Source: Rhodophyticola sp017644125 (lineage in GTDB: Bacteria > Pseudomonadota > Alphaproteobacteria > Rhodobacterales > Rhodobacteraceae). Taken from it: a stretch of 64,000 nucleotides of DNA. Within the stretch, counting starts at the first letter, position 1. The number at the start of each line of letters is the position of its first letter. This document shows, in pieces, positions 1 through 7,536 of this stretch. Below the pieces are notes generated by a model. That model saw only the letters and a program-made list of their open reading frames with translations. It was not told the origin of the DNA and ran no database searches. Where the stretch lies: the NCBI RefSeq assembly GCF_042140125.1, contig NZ_CP159473.1. One strand, written 5' to 3'. A program made the position numbers and the translations under genes.

Positions 1-417
1 CTGGCGGTGTTTCTTTTCCTCGCATGGTTTCTGGCGCGCGCGTTGCCTCTGGTCACGGCGTTCGGGCCGGTGTTCCGGGGTGCGGGCGGTGTCTTGGCGC
101 TTGCGGGGCTGGCGCTGATCGTGTGGTCGGCGATCTGGTTCGCGCGCAAGAAAACCACGATCGAGCCTCATCACGATCCGCAGGTCCTGATTGTGGAGGG
201 CCCCTACACCTATTCCCGCAACCCGATCTATCTGGGCATGCTGATGATCCTGACCGGATTCGTGCTTTGGCTGGGCGTTCTCAGCCCGGTATTGCTGCCG
301 GTTCTGTTCATGGCCGTCCTGACCCGACGCTTCATCGAGCCCGAAGAGGAGCGCCTGATCGCGGCGTTTGGGCTGGAGGCCCGCCGCTATCTGCAGAAGA
401 CGCGGCGCTGGTTGTAA
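1..417 (+). CDS. Isoprenylcysteine carboxyl methyltransferase (ICMT/PEMT)-family membrane protein, 5' partial
   Basis: The reading frame is open from the first base, so the true start lies before the window; a GTG at 7 would give 136 aa. The protein is hydrophobic, with about three or four membrane segments. It carries the family pattern TYSRNPIY near residue 68, followed by a hydrophobic hairpin and a C-terminal EEERLIAAFG segment. This is typical of ICMT/PEMT-like integral membrane methyltransferases, whose C-terminal half binds S-adenosylmethionine. Bacterial members of this group have mostly unknown substrates (lipids, isoprenoids or thiols). The stop is followed 82 bases later by an independent gene on the same strand. 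Family assignment is fairly firm; substrate is unknown. Confidence 0.75.
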   Translation: MAVFLFLAWFLARALPLVTAFGPVFRGAGGVLALAGLALIVWSAIWFARKKTTIEPHHDPQVLIVEGPYTYSRNPIYLGMLMILTGFVLWLGVLSPVLLPVLFMAVLTRRFIEPEEERLIAAFGLEARRYLQKTRRWL

Positions 418-499
418 CGCCGTCTCGCAAATCCTTGATTGGCAACCGGCGACGCAGACGGCTAGCTATGTCGGGCAACACCAAGACGAAAGGCGACCC

Positions 500-1201
500 A
501 TGCGGCTGATACTGTCCTTCCTGATGGCCTGCGCCGGGCTGATGCCTGCGGCAGCCGTACAGGCAGATGAACTTGTGGTGGTCGAACTGTTCACCTCGCA
601 GGGCTGTTCGTCCTGCCCGCCTGCCGATGCGCTTCTGGGCGAACTGGCCCAACGGGAGGACATCCTCGCGCTCAGCCTGCACGTGGATTACTGGGACTAC
701 ATCGGTTGGGCGGACACATTCGCGACCCCGGAATACACCGCCCGCCAGCACGGATACGGGCATGCTGCCGGTTCCACCGTGGTCTACACGCCGCAGATGG
801 TCATCGGCGGCGTCGATCATGTGGTGGGATACCGGCCGATGAATGTGGCCGATCTGATCAACCTGCACCGTGCGCAACCGAACCCGGTCGAGATCGTCGT
901 GACCCGGCAGGGGGCGGAGTATGTCGTGCGGGCGGAAACCGGCATGCCTCCGCCGCGCCCGATGATGGTTGTCCAGCTTGTCGGATACTCTCCCCACGAA
1001 GAGGTGAATATCAGCCGCGGTGAGAATGCGGGCCAGGTCGCCGAGTATCACAATGTGGTCACCTCCTGGCAGGTGATCGGCGAATGGGACGGGGCGGGCG
1101 TTTTCCAGTCGCGCGTCCGGCCGCAGGATGAAACCCCGCTGGCGGTGATCGTGCAGACAAGCGGCTATGGCGCGATACTGGGCGCGGCCCGGCTGGATTA
1201 G
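500..1201 (+). CDS. DUF1223 family secreted thioredoxin-like protein
   Basis: The product is 233 aa from the ATG at 500, which gives a clean signal peptide (charged MRL, hydrophobic core, cleavage after AAAVQA). A start further upstream would destroy this signal. Directly after the signal comes VVELFTSQGCSSCPPAD, with a CxxC motif in a thioredoxin-like position. This matches the DUF1223 family, which is widespread in alphaproteobacteria. A role in periplasmic redox is plausible, but no function is established that I can name. The gene converges on the acyltransferase gene, and the two stop codons overlap by 4 bases (1198-1201). Confidence 0.85.
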   Translation: MRLILSFLMACAGLMPAAAVQADELVVVELFTSQGCSSCPPADALLGELAQREDILALSLHVDYWDYIGWADTFATPEYTARQHGYGHAAGSTVVYTPQMVIGGVDHVVGYRPMNVADLINLHRAQPNPVEIVVTRQGAEYVVRAETGMPPPRPMMVVQLVGYSPHEEVNISRGENAGQVAEYHNVVTSWQVIGEWDGAGVFQSRVRPQDETPLAVIVQTSGYGAILGAARLD

Positions 1202-2115
1202 GCGTCGGTTGTTTTCGGGAAGTAGCGGGCCTGCCGCCCGGGTTTCCATCGGCGGTGAACCCAGAACCATTGCTCCGGCGTCTCGCGCACCCGGGCCGAC
1301 AGGCTGTCGTTCAGCGCCTGCGTCATGGCGCGCGGGTCGCCATGGGCGACGGGGGCCTCCAGCGTCACGTCGAAATCCAGGCCATTCGCCTGCCGCCGGG
1401 CATAGAACGGGATCAGCAGCGCGTCGTATTTCAGCGCCATCTCGGCGGCAGACAGCGATGTCGGCGCGGGTTGTCCAAGATAGTCCAGAAGTTCCCCGGC
1501 GGCGAAATACTGGTCGATCAGCAGGACGCCCTGACCGCCCGATCTCAGATGCTTGACGAACCCGCCGACCCCTTTGGGACCACGGGGAAAGACCGGACCG
1601 CCGAACCCCTTCATCGTCGCAATGTAGTGCTGGTTGAAGTATCCGTTGTTCATCGGGCGGTAGAGCCCGCCGATGGAATAGCCCCGCACCGTCAGCGCGG
1701 CGCGCGCCGCCTCGTAATTGCCGAAATGCCCGGTGATGAGCAGCACCGGGCGCCCCGCCGCGCGCGCGTCGACCAGGGCCGCCAGACCGGGGCCCGACGG
1801 CTCCCAGCTCTTGGCGCGCGACAGAAGGCCCGCGGTCGAATAATTCTCGATCAGGGTGCGGCCGGTATTGTCCAGAACGGCGGTGGCGATCCGCGCCGCG
1901 CGGTCGTCGGGCATGTCGGGCCAGATATGGGCCAGATTGGCCAGCGCGCGCCCGCGCGCGCCGGTTGCCGGGCCGACCACCCGCCGCATCAGCCAGCCCA
2001 TCATCGGCACCCGCCAGCGATAGGGCAGGGCGCGGGCCAGCCCGATCAGCCCGCGCGCGGCGCGGTCGGTCAGCCAGTCCCGTGGGGTGAAGCTTTGCGC
2101 ATTGGACACGCCCAT
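1198..2115 (-). CDS. Lysophospholipid/lipid A acyltransferase (LpxL/HtrB family)
   Basis: 305 aa. The HFGNYE motif is the HxxxxE catalytic signature of the LpxL/HtrB acyltransferase fold. It is followed by LYRPMNN and FPRGPKGV segments and a C-terminal PEQWFWVHRRWK block, all typical of the family. These enzymes transfer an acyl chain from acyl-ACP to lipid A or a related lipid at the cytoplasmic face of the inner membrane. The gene lies 27 bases downstream of the EamA gene and may be the last member of the sulfur-related operon that starts at 5219. The exact acceptor (lipid A secondary acyl site or ornithine-type lipid) cannot be told from sequence. Confidence 0.88.
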   Translation of the reverse strand: MGVSNAQSFTPRDWLTDRAARGLIGLARALPYRWRVPMMGWLMRRVVGPATGARGRALANLAHIWPDMPDDRAARIATAVLDNTGRTLIENYSTAGLLSRAKSWEPSGPGLAALVDARAAGRPVLLITGHFGNYEAARAALTVRGYSIGGLYRPMNNGYFNQHYIATMKGFGGPVFPRGPKGVGGFVKHLRSGGQGVLLIDQYFAAGELLDYLGQPAPTSLSAAEMALKYDALLIPFYARRQANGLDFDVTLEAPVAHGDPRAMTQALNDSLSARVRETPEQWFWVHRRWKPGRQARYFPKTTDA

Positions 2116-2142
2116 ATCTCTCGGAATCCTCTCAAGGCGGGC

Positions 2143-3033
2143 TCAGCGGGCCGATGGCGCGGCCAGAGGCGCGCGCCGGGCCCGGGTTTCGCGGTGCCAG
2201 ACATAGACGCCGGCTCCGATGATCACAAGCGCACCCAGAATCGTCATGGCGTCGGGTCTTTCCCCGAAGGCGAAAAGCCCCCACAACGTGGCGAAGATCA
2301 CCCCGGCATAGCCGAACGGCGCCACGGCGCCCGCTTCGGCGACGGTAAGCGATTTGATCAGCAGAAACTGCCCGCCTGCGCCGACCATACCCAACAGCAG
2401 GAACAGCCCCAGATCGGCCAGATCGGGCGGTGTCCAGACGAAGGGCACGATGGCGCTGGCCACCACCGTGCCGATCAGCGCGGTATAGAGAAACGAGGTC
2501 AGAATGCCCTCGTCGCGGCCCAGAAACCGGGTGCTGAGCGCATAGCTTGCATAGAACACGCCGCCGAGCAGGGGCAGGGTGGCCGCAAGCGTGAACACGT
2601 CCGATCCGGGCCGGATGATGATCAGCGCCCCGGTCATCGCCGCCGCGATCCCGAAAATCCGGCGCGGGCCGAGGGCTTCGCGCAGGATCAGGGCGGCCCC
2701 CAGGGTCAGAAGGATCGGATGGATGTTCATCACCGCCGTGGCCGAGGCGATTTCCATGAAGCTGAGCGAGGTGAAGAAACAGACCGTCGCCGCGAAGAGG
2801 AAGCCCGAGCGGAGCAGTTGAAGCCCCAGATGCCGGGTGCGGATGAGCAGACGCAGCCGCGGGGCGAGGACGGCCATCACCACCAGCGTCTGGCCCGCAT
2901 AACGGGCCCAGACCACCTGCAACACGTCGAAGCGGCCGGTCAGCAGCTTGGCCAGCGCGTCCATGGCCGAGAACAGGAAGATCGCGGCCAGCATGTAGAG
3001 AATGCCTTGCGCCGTCGGCGTGAAGCGGTTCAC
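2143..3033 (-). CDS. EamA-family (DMT) transporter
   Basis: 296 aa from a GTG at 3033 whose GTGA overlaps the stop of the upstream gene. Starts further upstream would add an arginine-rich, non-membrane N-terminus and are unlikely. Ten hydrophobic segments in two repeated halves make up the drug/metabolite transporter fold. The second half contains LGALVIIGAGVYVW near the C-terminus, the usual last EamA helix. Family members export amino acids, thiols and other small metabolites. Its place behind persulfide and sulfur-transport genes suggests a sulfur metabolite, but this is only context. Confidence 0.85.
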   Translation of the reverse strand: MNRFTPTAQGILYMLAAIFLFSAMDALAKLLTGRFDVLQVVWARYAGQTLVVMAVLAPRLRLLIRTRHLGLQLLRSGFLFAATVCFFTSLSFMEIASATAVMNIHPILLTLGAALILREALGPRRIFGIAAAMTGALIIIRPGSDVFTLAATLPLLGGVFYASYALSTRFLGRDEGILTSFLYTALIGTVVASAIVPFVWTPPDLADLGLFLLLGMVGAGGQFLLIKSLTVAEAGAVAPFGYAGVIFATLWGLFAFGERPDAMTILGALVIIGAGVYVWHRETRARRAPLAAPSAR

Positions 3034-3476
3034 CCCTTCGACTGTTCCGCCAGGGCTTCGATCTGGGGCCGGACGCCGTCGAGATTGTATCCCGCGGCGC
3101 GGGCCGCGGCGAGAATCTCGTCGGTCGGCATCTGGCCCGCTTTGGTCAGGGCCCAGGCGATGCTGCTGCGGTTGCCGCTGGCGCAATAGGCCACCACGGG
3201 CCCGTCCGCGCCGGCGATCGCGTCGGCCTGTTCCTCCACATTGTCCATGGTCATCCCGCCGCCGATGATCGGGTTGAAGACGAAGGCGATCCCAGCCGCT
3301 TCGGCCGCGGCCTGCATCTGGGCGGCCTGAAGGGCGGGCGGGTTTTCCGCGTCCGGGCGGTTGCAGATCACGGTGCTGACGCCTGCCTGGGCCAGTGCCG
3401 GCATGTCGGACGGTTCCAGTTGCGGAGCAACGGAGTAGGTTTCGGTGATCGGTCGCAGGTCCATCTGCAAGGTCAT
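3030..3476 (-). CDS. TIGR01244-type phosphatase/rhodanese-like protein (BLH N-domain homologue)
   Basis: 148 aa from ATG 3476 (a second ATG at 3464 is also possible; an AAAGG lies just before 3476). The C-terminal half has VVAYCASGNRSSIAW, a CxxGxRS loop typical of cysteine-based phosphatases and related sulfurtransferases. The N-terminus (DLRPITETYSVAPQLEP) matches the domain that is fused to a persulfide dioxygenase in Blh proteins of bigR-type operons. Here the two domains are separate genes, with the dioxygenase four genes upstream in the same operon. A role in sulfide or persulfide handling is inferred from that context. Confidence 0.82.
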   Translation of the reverse strand: MTLQMDLRPITETYSVAPQLEPSDMPALAQAGVSTVICNRPDAENPPALQAAQMQAAAEAAGIAFVFNPIIGGGMTMDNVEEQADAIAGADGPVVAYCASGNRSSIAWALTKAGQMPTDEILAAARAAGYNLDGVRPQIEALAEQSKG

Positions 3477-3484
3477 CCTTTCTG

Positions 3485-3910
3485 TCAGGCCAAACTGGAA
3501 AACCGCCGACGCAGCGGCGGTGTCGCCACCATGCCCGCTACCATGGCCAGAAGGAAGAGGGCACCGCCCCATCCGCCCCAGGCAAGCGACGCCATGGCCG
3601 GGCCGGGGCAGAGACCCGCAAGGCCCCAGCCCGCGCCGAAAAGCGTGGAGCCGATCACCAGATTTCGGCCGAGTTTCGGCTCCGGCGGCGGCGGAAAGGC
3701 CGTGCCGAGCGCCGGCGTCGCGGTGGCCCGGGTCAATCGCCAGGCCACCGCCATCGGCAGGATCGCCCCGCCCAGAACGAAGGCCAGTGTCGGATCCCAG
3801 GCGCCGAAGATATCCAGCCAGCCCTGAACCCGGTTGGTGTCGGTCATGCCCGACAGCATCAGGCCCAGACCGAAGAGAGCGCCCGCAAGCGCGGCCACAA
3901 CACTGCGCAT
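3485..3910 (-). CDS. YeeE/YedE-type sulfur transport half-channel (second half)
   Basis: 141 aa with four predicted membrane segments. The motif AGWGLAGLCPGPAMASLAWG carries the conserved cysteine of YeeE/YedE proteins, which conduct thiosulfate or other reduced sulfur species. It starts 1 base after the stop of the partner gene upstream, so the two halves are surely co-translated. Together they match the PmpA/PmpB-like split pair often found with persulfide dioxygenase. Whether it imports or exports is not visible in the sequence. Confidence 0.85.
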   Translation of the reverse strand: MRSVVAALAGALFGLGLMLSGMTDTNRVQGWLDIFGAWDPTLAFVLGGAILPMAVAWRLTRATATPALGTAFPPPPEPKLGRNLVIGSTLFGAGWGLAGLCPGPAMASLAWGGWGGALFLLAMVAGMVATPPLRRRFSSLA

Positions 3911-3911
3911 C

Positions 3912-4340
3912 TCAGATCACCCCCAGGATATGGCGGAACAGCACCATGCTGATACCGCCGGCCAGCAGGTAGAACACGGTCGCCACGATCCCGCGCATCG
4001 ATAGCCGCGAGATGCCGCAGACGCCATGGCCGGATGTGCAGCCATTGGCGATCCGCGTGCCGATCCCCACCAAAAGCCCTGCCGCGATGATCACCGCAAT
4101 GTTGGAGGACAGATTGGTGGGGTTTGCGCCGAAGACCAGCGCCACAAGGGCCGGGGCGCCCACCAACCCACCGATGAAGGCCAGCTTTTCGGTTCGGTCA
4201 TCGCCCGCGGCCGACCCGTCGACGACCGAGCCCAGGATCCCGCTTGCGCCCATGATCCGGCCGTTGACAAGCAGGTAAAGCGACCCTGCCGCACCGATGA
4301 TCAGCCCGCCAAGCAGGCCGTAAAGATACTGGATTTCCAT
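3912..4340 (-). CDS. YeeE/YedE-type sulfur transport half-channel (first half)
   Basis: 142 aa with four membrane segments and the signature GIGTRIANGCTSGHGVCGIS, including the conserved cysteines proposed to relay sulfur through the YeeE pore. It is followed one base later by the second half-channel gene. It begins 15 bases after the persulfide dioxygenase stop. The organisation (dioxygenase, two half-channels, TIGR01244 protein) is typical of bacterial sulfide-detoxification operons. Confidence 0.87.
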   Translation of the reverse strand: MEIQYLYGLLGGLIIGAAGSLYLLVNGRIMGASGILGSVVDGSAAGDDRTEKLAFIGGLVGAPALVALVFGANPTNLSSNIAVIIAAGLLVGIGTRIANGCTSGHGVCGISRLSMRGIVATVFYLLAGGISMVLFRHILGVI

Positions 4341-4355
4341 GATGGCACTTTCGGT

Positions 4356-5219
4356 TCAGAGCGTGTTGAGCGGCAGCTTCAGATACGAGGTTCCGTTGTC
4401 TTCCGGCTCGGGCATCTGGCCTGCGCGCATGTTGATCTGCAACGACGGCAGGATCAGGCGCGGCATGCCCAGGGTGGCATCGCGTTCCTCGCGCATCTGG
4501 ACGAACTCCTCGATCGGGCGGCCTTCGCCGATATGCACGTTCAGCGCCTTTTGCTCGCCCACCGTGGTTTCCCAGGCGTATTGGTCCCGCCCGGGCGCCT
4601 TGTAGTCATGGCCGACGAAGACCCGCGTTTCATCGGGCAGGGCCAGAATGCGCTGGATCGAGTTGTAGAGATCCTTGGCCGATCCGCCCGGGAAATCGCA
4701 GCGCGCGGTGCCGAAATCGGGCATGAACAGCGTGTCGCCCACAAAGGCCGCATCGCCGATCACATAGGTCATGCAGGCGGGCGTGTGCCCGGGTGTATGC
4801 ATCACATCGCCGCGCATCTGGCCTACATGGAAGCTGTCGCCATCGGCGAAAAGCGCGTCGAACTGGCTGCCGTCCCGCTGGAATTCGGTGCCCTCATTGA
4901 AGATCTTGCCGAAGGTGTCCTGCACGATGGTGATGTTCTTGCCGATCCCGATCTTGCCGCCCACCTGCTCCTGCAGATACGGGGCCGCGCTCAGGTGATC
5001 GGCATGAACATGGGTTTCCAGAACCCATTGCACGTCCAGCCCCTCGGCCTTGACGAAGGCCACGATTTCGTCGGCGCTGTCGGTTGTCGTCCGGCCGGAC
5101 GGCTGGTCGAAATCCAGCACGCTGTCGATGATCGCGGCAGCCTTGCCGCCCGGGTCACGCACCACATAGGACACGGTTTTGGTCGCATCGTCAAAAAACG
5201 GTGTGATCTCTGGGTGCAT
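4356..5219 (-). CDS. Persulfide dioxygenase / MBL-fold hydrolase (ETHE1/Blh type)
   Basis: 287 aa. ATG 5219 is chosen because GGAGAG lies about 5 bases upstream; an ATG at 5231 and one at 5252 are poorer. It shows the metallo-beta-lactamase iron site THVHADHLSAA, HTPGHTPACMTY, and FVGDTLFMPDFGTARCDFPG, the last being characteristic of ETHE1-type persulfide dioxygenases. These oxidise glutathione persulfide to sulfite and glutathione in the cytoplasm. First gene of the operon 5219-2143 (perhaps to 1198). A promoter-proximal imperfect palindrome lies at 5235-5256. No BigR/SqrR-type regulator gene is adjacent. Confidence 0.9.
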   Translation of the reverse strand: MHPEITPFFDDATKTVSYVVRDPGGKAAAIIDSVLDFDQPSGRTTTDSADEIVAFVKAEGLDVQWVLETHVHADHLSAAPYLQEQVGGKIGIGKNITIVQDTFGKIFNEGTEFQRDGSQFDALFADGDSFHVGQMRGDVMHTPGHTPACMTYVIGDAAFVGDTLFMPDFGTARCDFPGGSAKDLYNSIQRILALPDETRVFVGHDYKAPGRDQYAWETTVGEQKALNVHIGEGRPIEEFVQMREERDATLGMPRLILPSLQINMRAGQMPEPEDNGTSYLKLPLNTL

Positions 5220-5234
5220 CGGTCTCTCCATCGT

Positions 5235-5256
5235 ATAAGTTGGCACTGTCAATTAT
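5235..5256 (-). promoter_or_regulatory. Candidate operator of the persulfide dioxygenase operon
   Basis: Imperfect inverted repeat: ATAAGTTG, 7-base spacer, CAATTAT (plus-strand reading). It is AT-rich in an otherwise GC-rich region and lies 16-37 bases upstream of the start codon at 5219, where a repressor of a sulfide-responsive operon would bind. The regulator is not in the window. I cannot match it to a proven SqrR/BigR consensus. Confidence 0.35.
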
Positions 5257-5396
5257 GTTGGGTTTCTTCCGCGAAGGTCAAGGCCGCTCTGCAGATCGGC
5301 TTGATCGAGGTCAAAGCTGGCCCCGTCGGGCGGCGCTAGGATCGGGGTCGGGCCAGCGCTGCGAACGGGCGCAGCCCCTTCAATTGGGGGAATTCC

Positions 5397-5714
5397 ATGA
5401 CCGATCTGGCAAGGCGTAAACAACAGCTCCTCGACCGGTTGGCCGATCTCGAAGAGCGGCTGCACGAAATCGAGGACGAGCTCGACAGCCATCAATCGAA
5501 GGATTGGGAGGAGCTGGCGACCGAGCGCGAAGACGACGAGGTTTTGGAGCAGATGGGCGTCAGCGGTCAGGCGGAAATCCGCCAGATAAAGGCCGCGCTG
5601 GCACGAATCGAGGCGGGCGAATACGGTTTGTGCACCAAATGCGATGAGGCGATCTCGGAAGAGCGGTTGGATCTTTTGCCTTTCACGCCATTCTGCAGGA
5701 AATGCGCGGTGTAG
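5397..5714 (+). CDS. TraR/DksA-family zinc-finger protein
   Basis: 105 aa. An N-terminal coiled-coil region (ARRKQQLLDRLADLEERLHE) is followed by a C-terminal C4 zinc finger, CTKCDE...PFCRKC. This is the DksA/TraR layout, but it is shorter than classical DksA (about 150 aa). Such proteins bind in the secondary channel of RNA polymerase and tune transcription. The gene has GGGGG about 6 bases upstream of ATG 5397 and is transcribed away from the persulfide operon. Two small ORFs follow in the same direction and may be co-transcribed. Confidence 0.85.
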   Translation: MTDLARRKQQLLDRLADLEERLHEIEDELDSHQSKDWEELATEREDDEVLEQMGVSGQAEIRQIKAALARIEAGEYGLCTKCDEAISEERLDLLPFTPFCRKCAV

Positions 5715-5774
5715 GAAAAGCGGAACGCAATTCGATGCAGGCACGGGGGAGGTGCCTGCAAGGGGGGAAATTCA

Positions 5775-6023
5775 ATGGCACCGAAACGACCCGATACCGA
5801 AATGGAGGCTGCTCTTTTCGATTTTCTGACCAGCCGCAATGCCGGCACGGCGGTCCAGAAACGGCTTATCCGTAATTATGTGGACTGGCAGCGGGAGGTT
5901 CTGGCGGCGGATGCACAATTGCGAATGGCCGAACTGACGCCGGAGCGGAACACCGATCCGGAAAACGCCCGACAGATCCGTCGCGTGACCTATCGCGCGG
6001 CGATCAACTCCTTGCCCATCTGA
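5775..6023 (+). CDS. Small hypothetical protein (82 aa)
   Basis: ATG 5775 follows an AAGGGGGG ribosome binding site. The protein is soluble and mixed-charge, with a predicted helical N-terminus (EMEAALFDFLTSRNAG) and no cysteine or transmembrane segment. I recognise no family. It lies 60 bases behind the DksA-like gene and 45 bases before another small ORF, on the same strand, so all three may form a stress- or starvation-type transcription unit. It is called on its RBS, codon bias and context. Confidence 0.6.
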   Translation: MAPKRPDTEMEAALFDFLTSRNAGTAVQKRLIRNYVDWQREVLAADAQLRMAELTPERNTDPENARQIRRVTYRAAINSLPI

Positions 6024-6068
6024 ACGACCGACGGCGAGGGACGGGCCCCAGAGAAAGGAAAACCTTCC

Positions 6069-6257
6069 ATGGCAGAGACATCCAAGGACGACCGCAAAGA
6101 GGGCGCACATACGGAATTGCGCAAGCAAAAGAGAGACGGGGAGCGAAAGCCCGATACGACGGTTGCCAAACGCTCCAAGCTGGCGGAGCAGGCGAAAAAG
6201 ACCCAATCCAACGAAGATGACAGACTGGACGATCTGTTCAACGACATGCCTGTCTGA
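6069..6257 (+). CDS. Small, highly charged hypothetical protein (62 aa)
   Basis: ATG 6069 is preceded by AGAAAGGAAAACC, a strong ribosome binding site. About half of the residues are K, R, E or D, and there is no hydrophobic stretch. The C-terminus NEDDRLDDLFNDMPV is acidic. The composition suggests an intrinsically disordered protein, perhaps stress-induced. I cannot assign a family. Third in the row after the DksA-like gene. Confidence 0.55.
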   Translation: MAETSKDDRKEGAHTELRKQKRDGERKPDTTVAKRSKLAEQAKKTQSNEDDRLDDLFNDMPV

Positions 6258-6424
6258 CACCGCCTCTGGCGCGGAAATCTTCCTGCCCTCGGAAGGGCGA
6301 CCGGATTTCAGGTTGCCTGATGAGTTTTTTTTGTGCCCAGGCCCGTTGCATTCCTATGCAAAAATGGTTGCCGGATCGGGCTGCGCCTGTCTAGATGATC
6401 TGCGACCCTTGGAGGTGCGGGACC

Positions 6425-7474
6425 ATGGCGGAAATCCGGCTCAAGAATGTCTGCAAGCGCTGGGGCAGTTTCATCGGTGTCGACAATTTCGATCTCGTGA
6501 TCCCGGATCGGGAATTCCTGGTTCTGCTTGGTCCCTCCGGCTGCGGCAAGACCACGACGATGCGGATGATCGCGGGCCTGGAGGACCCGACCGAAGGCGA
6601 GATCTGGATCGGCGACCGGGAGGTCACGACGCTTGACCCCAAGGATCGCGACGTGGCCATGGTGTTCCAGTCCTACGGGCTTTATCCGAATATGAATGTC
6701 TATCAGAACATCCGCTTCCCGCTGAAAGTGCGCAAGGTGCCCGAGGCGGAGCATGACGCACGGGTGAGGAAAGCCGCCGGGATGGTCGAACTGACCGAGT
6801 TCCTGCACCGCAAACCGGCGGCGTTGTCGGGCGGGCAACGCCAGCGCGTGGCGCTTGCCCGGGCCATCGTACGCGAGCCGCAGGTCTTCCTGATGGACGA
6901 GCCGCTGTCCAATCTCGACGCGAAGCTGCGGGTATCGACCCGCGCGCAGATCAAGAATCTCAGCCACGAACTGAAGGTCACGACGATCTACGTCACCCAT
7001 GACCAGATCGAGGCGATGACACTGGCGGACCGGGTGGTGGTGATGAAGGCCGGGGTGGTGCAGCAGGTGGGCACGCCGACGGATATCTATGACCGGCCCG
7101 CGAACACCTTCGTGGCGGGTTTCATCGGCAACCCCGCGATGAACCTGATGGAAGGGCAGATCGATGGCGGAACCTTCCGCGGCAGAAATGTCGAAATCGG
7201 CGGTCTGAGCGCCGGCGCGGGCAAGGTTTCGCTGGGGTTCCGGGCCGAGGATGCGGCGGTGACCGCCGCGGGGCAGGGGCAGATCAACGCGCCGGTCTAC
7301 ACGATGGAGCTTCTGGGCGATGCGACCATGGTCACGGTACGCGCGGGCAACGCGCTGGTCGCGGTGAAGGCGTCGAAAGACTATCGCGCGGAGATCGGCG
7401 ATCAGGTCGGCATTTCGGTGTCGTCCGACATTTGCCACCCGTTTCATGCGGAGACCGGCGCGCGCTTGGATTGA
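6425..7474 (+). CDS. MalK/UgpC-type ABC transporter ATP-binding protein (orphan)
   Basis: 349 aa from ATG 6425, with GGAGG 9 bases upstream. The nucleotide-binding domain is complete: Walker A GPSGCGKT, Q-loop MVFQSYGLYP, signature LSGGQRQRVALARAI, Walker B VFLMDEPLSNLD, and H-loop YVTHDQ. About 120 C-terminal residues form the MalK-type regulatory OB domain. Such ATPases power sugar or polyol importers (CUT1 class). No permease or binding-protein gene is adjacent: the upstream neighbours are small ORFs and the downstream gene runs convergently. It may serve permeases elsewhere; a second MalK-type ATPase sits in a full importer operon at 31331-32383. Confidence 0.9.
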   Translation: MAEIRLKNVCKRWGSFIGVDNFDLVIPDREFLVLLGPSGCGKTTTMRMIAGLEDPTEGEIWIGDREVTTLDPKDRDVAMVFQSYGLYPNMNVYQNIRFPLKVRKVPEAEHDARVRKAAGMVELTEFLHRKPAALSGGQRQRVALARAIVREPQVFLMDEPLSNLDAKLRVSTRAQIKNLSHELKVTTIYVTHDQIEAMTLADRVVVMKAGVVQQVGTPTDIYDRPANTFVAGFIGNPAMNLMEGQIDGGTFRGRNVEIGGLSAGAGKVSLGFRAEDAAVTAAGQGQINAPVYTMELLGDATMVTVRAGNALVAVKASKDYRAEIGDQVGISVSSDICHPFHAETGARLD

Positions 7475-7536
7475 GCCCCGCAGGGAGCGGCTTCCCCCAT
7501 GCCTGCGCGGCAGACGCGGGGGAAGCGCTGACGGGG

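Noticed and set aside
1255..3189. 644-aa open frame on the plus strand over the acyltransferase and EamA genes
   Set aside because: It is the GC-driven antisense shadow of two well-supported genes, with low-complexity R/G/H/Q-rich translation and no family.
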